Shown here piece after piece: positions 23,403 through 24,197 of a stretch of 24,197 nt of DNA (its first letter is position 1; each line of letters begins with the position of its first letter). Source of the DNA: Pyrodictiaceae archaeon (GTDB lineage: Archaea; Thermoproteota; Thermoprotei_A; Sulfolobales; Pyrodictiaceae); assembly GCA_027046105.1 (NCBI GenBank), contig JALTZQ010000146.1:19950-44146 (forward strand), in the 5' to 3' direction. Position numbers and translations under genes: made by a program. The notes under the pieces are model-generated. The model saw only the letters and a program-made list of their open reading frames with translations. It was not told the DNA's origin and did no database searches.

Positions 23403-24029
23403 ATGGAACGAGTAGCTGTCTTACTAGGTCTCGAGGAAGAGTTAGGAGGAATCATAGACAAGCTTGTTAACCTATTCTCTAGAGGGCTTGTCAAGACAAA
23501 CCACTCAGTCATGGAAGTTGTGGTGGCAGGCTTCCTTATACGTAAAGGCTACGAGCTTGTTGAAGTAGAGTATAAACTGGACAATGATCTGGTTTGTGAC
23601 ATCTATGGTGTAAAGGCGGACTCAACACTAGTAGTTGAGGTGGAAACAGGCTTCACACCACCAAGCAATGCAGTTGATCCACTAAGTTATCTGAAGGCAC
23701 GTATAGTAAGCAAAATAGCTAGGTATGGTAAGTACGCTGCAAAGATGACCTTAGCAATACCACCATACTATGCTGCCCCTATACCAGGCATACTGCTAAA
23801 ACCGCCAAAAGCACGATCAAAGAAGGAACTCGAAAAACTCAAAAGACTCGTTGATAGATATTACCACAACCCACCAGTACCCTTAAAGGATCTCCATGAG
23901 GCTCGATTACATTCAATACTCATAGTTGACGTAGAAGACGCCCGCGTCGAAGAAGTAGACCCCATCTACTACTACCAAGCGCTTGGCGACATAATTCGAC
24001 GCTATACAGGAAACAATGTAAACACATGA
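23403..24029 (+). CDS. PD-(D/E)XK nuclease-like protein, unknown
   Basis: This 208-residue protein has a restriction-endonuclease-like core: VMEVVVAGFLIRKGYELVEVEYKLDNDLVCDIYGVKADSTLVVEVETGFTPP is continuous in the protein, shown here only through its key parts (helix with Glu, D-I-Y-G, then V-E-V-E-T-G). The D-x(n)-E-x-E/T pattern is a variant PD-(D/E)XK site, and the end VDDVEDARVEEV region is acidic. I infer a nucleic-acid enzyme or structural relative. ATG at 23403 lacks a ribosome binding site, yet the in-frame codons before it back to a TAA at 23364 read LASRIELFKRD, protein-like, without ATG, GTG or TTG; a CTG start or leaderless ATG are options. Confidence 0.6.
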   Translation: MERVAVLLGLEEELGGIIDKLVNLFSRGLVKTNHSVMEVVVAGFLIRKGYELVEVEYKLDNDLVCDIYGVKADSTLVVEVETGFTPPSNAVDPLSYLKARIVSKIARYGKYAAKMTLAIPPYYAAPIPGILLKPPKARSKKELEKLKRLVDRYYHNPPVPLKDLHEARLHSILIVDVEDARVEEVDPIYYYQALGDIIRRYTGNNVNT

Positions 24030-24066
24030 AAAACCCCACAAAAATCCCACCAGGCATAAACCAGAA

Positions 24067-24081
24067 AAAGGAGAGAAAACA
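24067..24081 (-). terminator. T-rich termination signal after the right-edge element
   Basis: Read on the minus strand this is TTTTCTCTCCTTTTT. Further T-runs follow toward 24030. It would stop transcripts coming from the right before they enter the PD-(D/E)XK-like gene. Confidence 0.4.
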
Positions 24082-24093
24082 GTAACACTACCT

Positions 24094-24197
24094 AACGGCC
24101 CCTCCCCTCCAGGACAAGCCCCGAAAGAAGACCAGCCCACCCACTACCCAGGTACCCAAGAGGGCCCAGGACCCCCTTGGGGTAGGCCTCTCCAAGT
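24094..24197. ncRNA. GC-rich structured element at right edge, candidate RNA (partial)
   Basis: The last 100 bases are much richer in GC than the A-rich stretch before them. AGAGGGCC (24159-24166) can pair with GGCCTCT (24185-24191) around an inner CCCC-TT-GGGG hairpin (24173-24182), and CTTGG with CCAAG gives an alternative. On the minus strand the block is followed by TTTTCTCTCCTTTTT (about 24067-24081), a good archaeal termination signal, so the best reading is the 3' part of a minus-strand RNA beginning outside the window. I found no tRNA, SRP helix 8 or RNase P core motif. Confidence 0.35.

Noticed and set aside
24110..24142. SRP RNA helix 8 resemblance (CCCCGAAAG...CCAGCC)
   Set aside because: The bases around the GAAA do not pair and the conserved asymmetric loop is absent.
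1..24197. CRISPR arrays, insertion sequences or integrase genes
   Set aside because: No spaced identical repeats, terminal inverted repeats or transposase-like proteins were seen.

Overview
The window looks like chromosomal DNA of a hyperthermophilic crenarchaeon, probably of the Desulfurococcales/Pyrodictiaceae type (Hyperthermus, Pyrodictium or Pyrolobus-like). This is inferred from gene content: a two-ring archaeal Cdc48, archaeal EF-1beta beside its Zn-ribbon partner, a LysX/ArgX ligase, an archaeal Thi4 with His in place of the sulfur-donor Cys, a ThiD-ThiN fusion and an Ard1-type N-acetyltransferase. Many genes start with TTG or GTG, several behind GGAGGTGAT-like ribosome binding sites, and several have TATA boxes about 25 bases before the inferred transcript start. 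I see no mobile element, CRISPR array, tRNA or rRNA. No gene-free stretch exceeds 300 bases.

Layout. (1) 1-292: C-terminal end of a MeaB/ArgK-type GTPase (+). (2) 289-3552 (-): translation and protein quality control, in transcription order Zn-ribbon protein, EF-1beta, Cdc48 (C-terminus fits the proteasome-docking HbYX rule), then a small unknown protein. (3) 3670-11463 (-): overlapping operon argG-argH-carA-carB-lysX/argX, making carbamoyl phosphate and converting citrulline to arginine; the last gene probably loads glutamate or aminoadipate on the LysW carrier. (4) 11551-12396 (-): a PLD-superfamily protein whose fold is interrupted by membrane helices. (5) 12583-16528: thiamine island with a TRASH-like zinc protein (+), thi4 (-), an MFS transporter (+) and thiDN (+), with related inverted repeats at the promoters. 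(6) 16724-17419: VUT/YhhQ-family transporter with a structured leader. (7) 17702-20238: unknown protein, Ard1-like acetyltransferase, a GC-rich intergenic element, SurE and another unknown protein. (8) 20230-21525 (-): an EPSP-synthase-fold protein that seems to have lost almost all active-site motifs. (9) 21737-24029 (+): metallophosphoesterase, membrane-anchored small protein, Pat-like acetyltransferase and a PD-(D/E)XK-like protein. A GC-rich, hairpin-rich element runs off the right edge.

Most promising for follow-up: the degenerate EPSPS homologue, the PLD protein with an internal membrane domain, the GC-rich intergenic elements at 18640-18750 and 24094-24197, the candidate thiamine operators, and the Cdc48 C-terminus. 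Everything here was read by eye; no database search or folding program was run.
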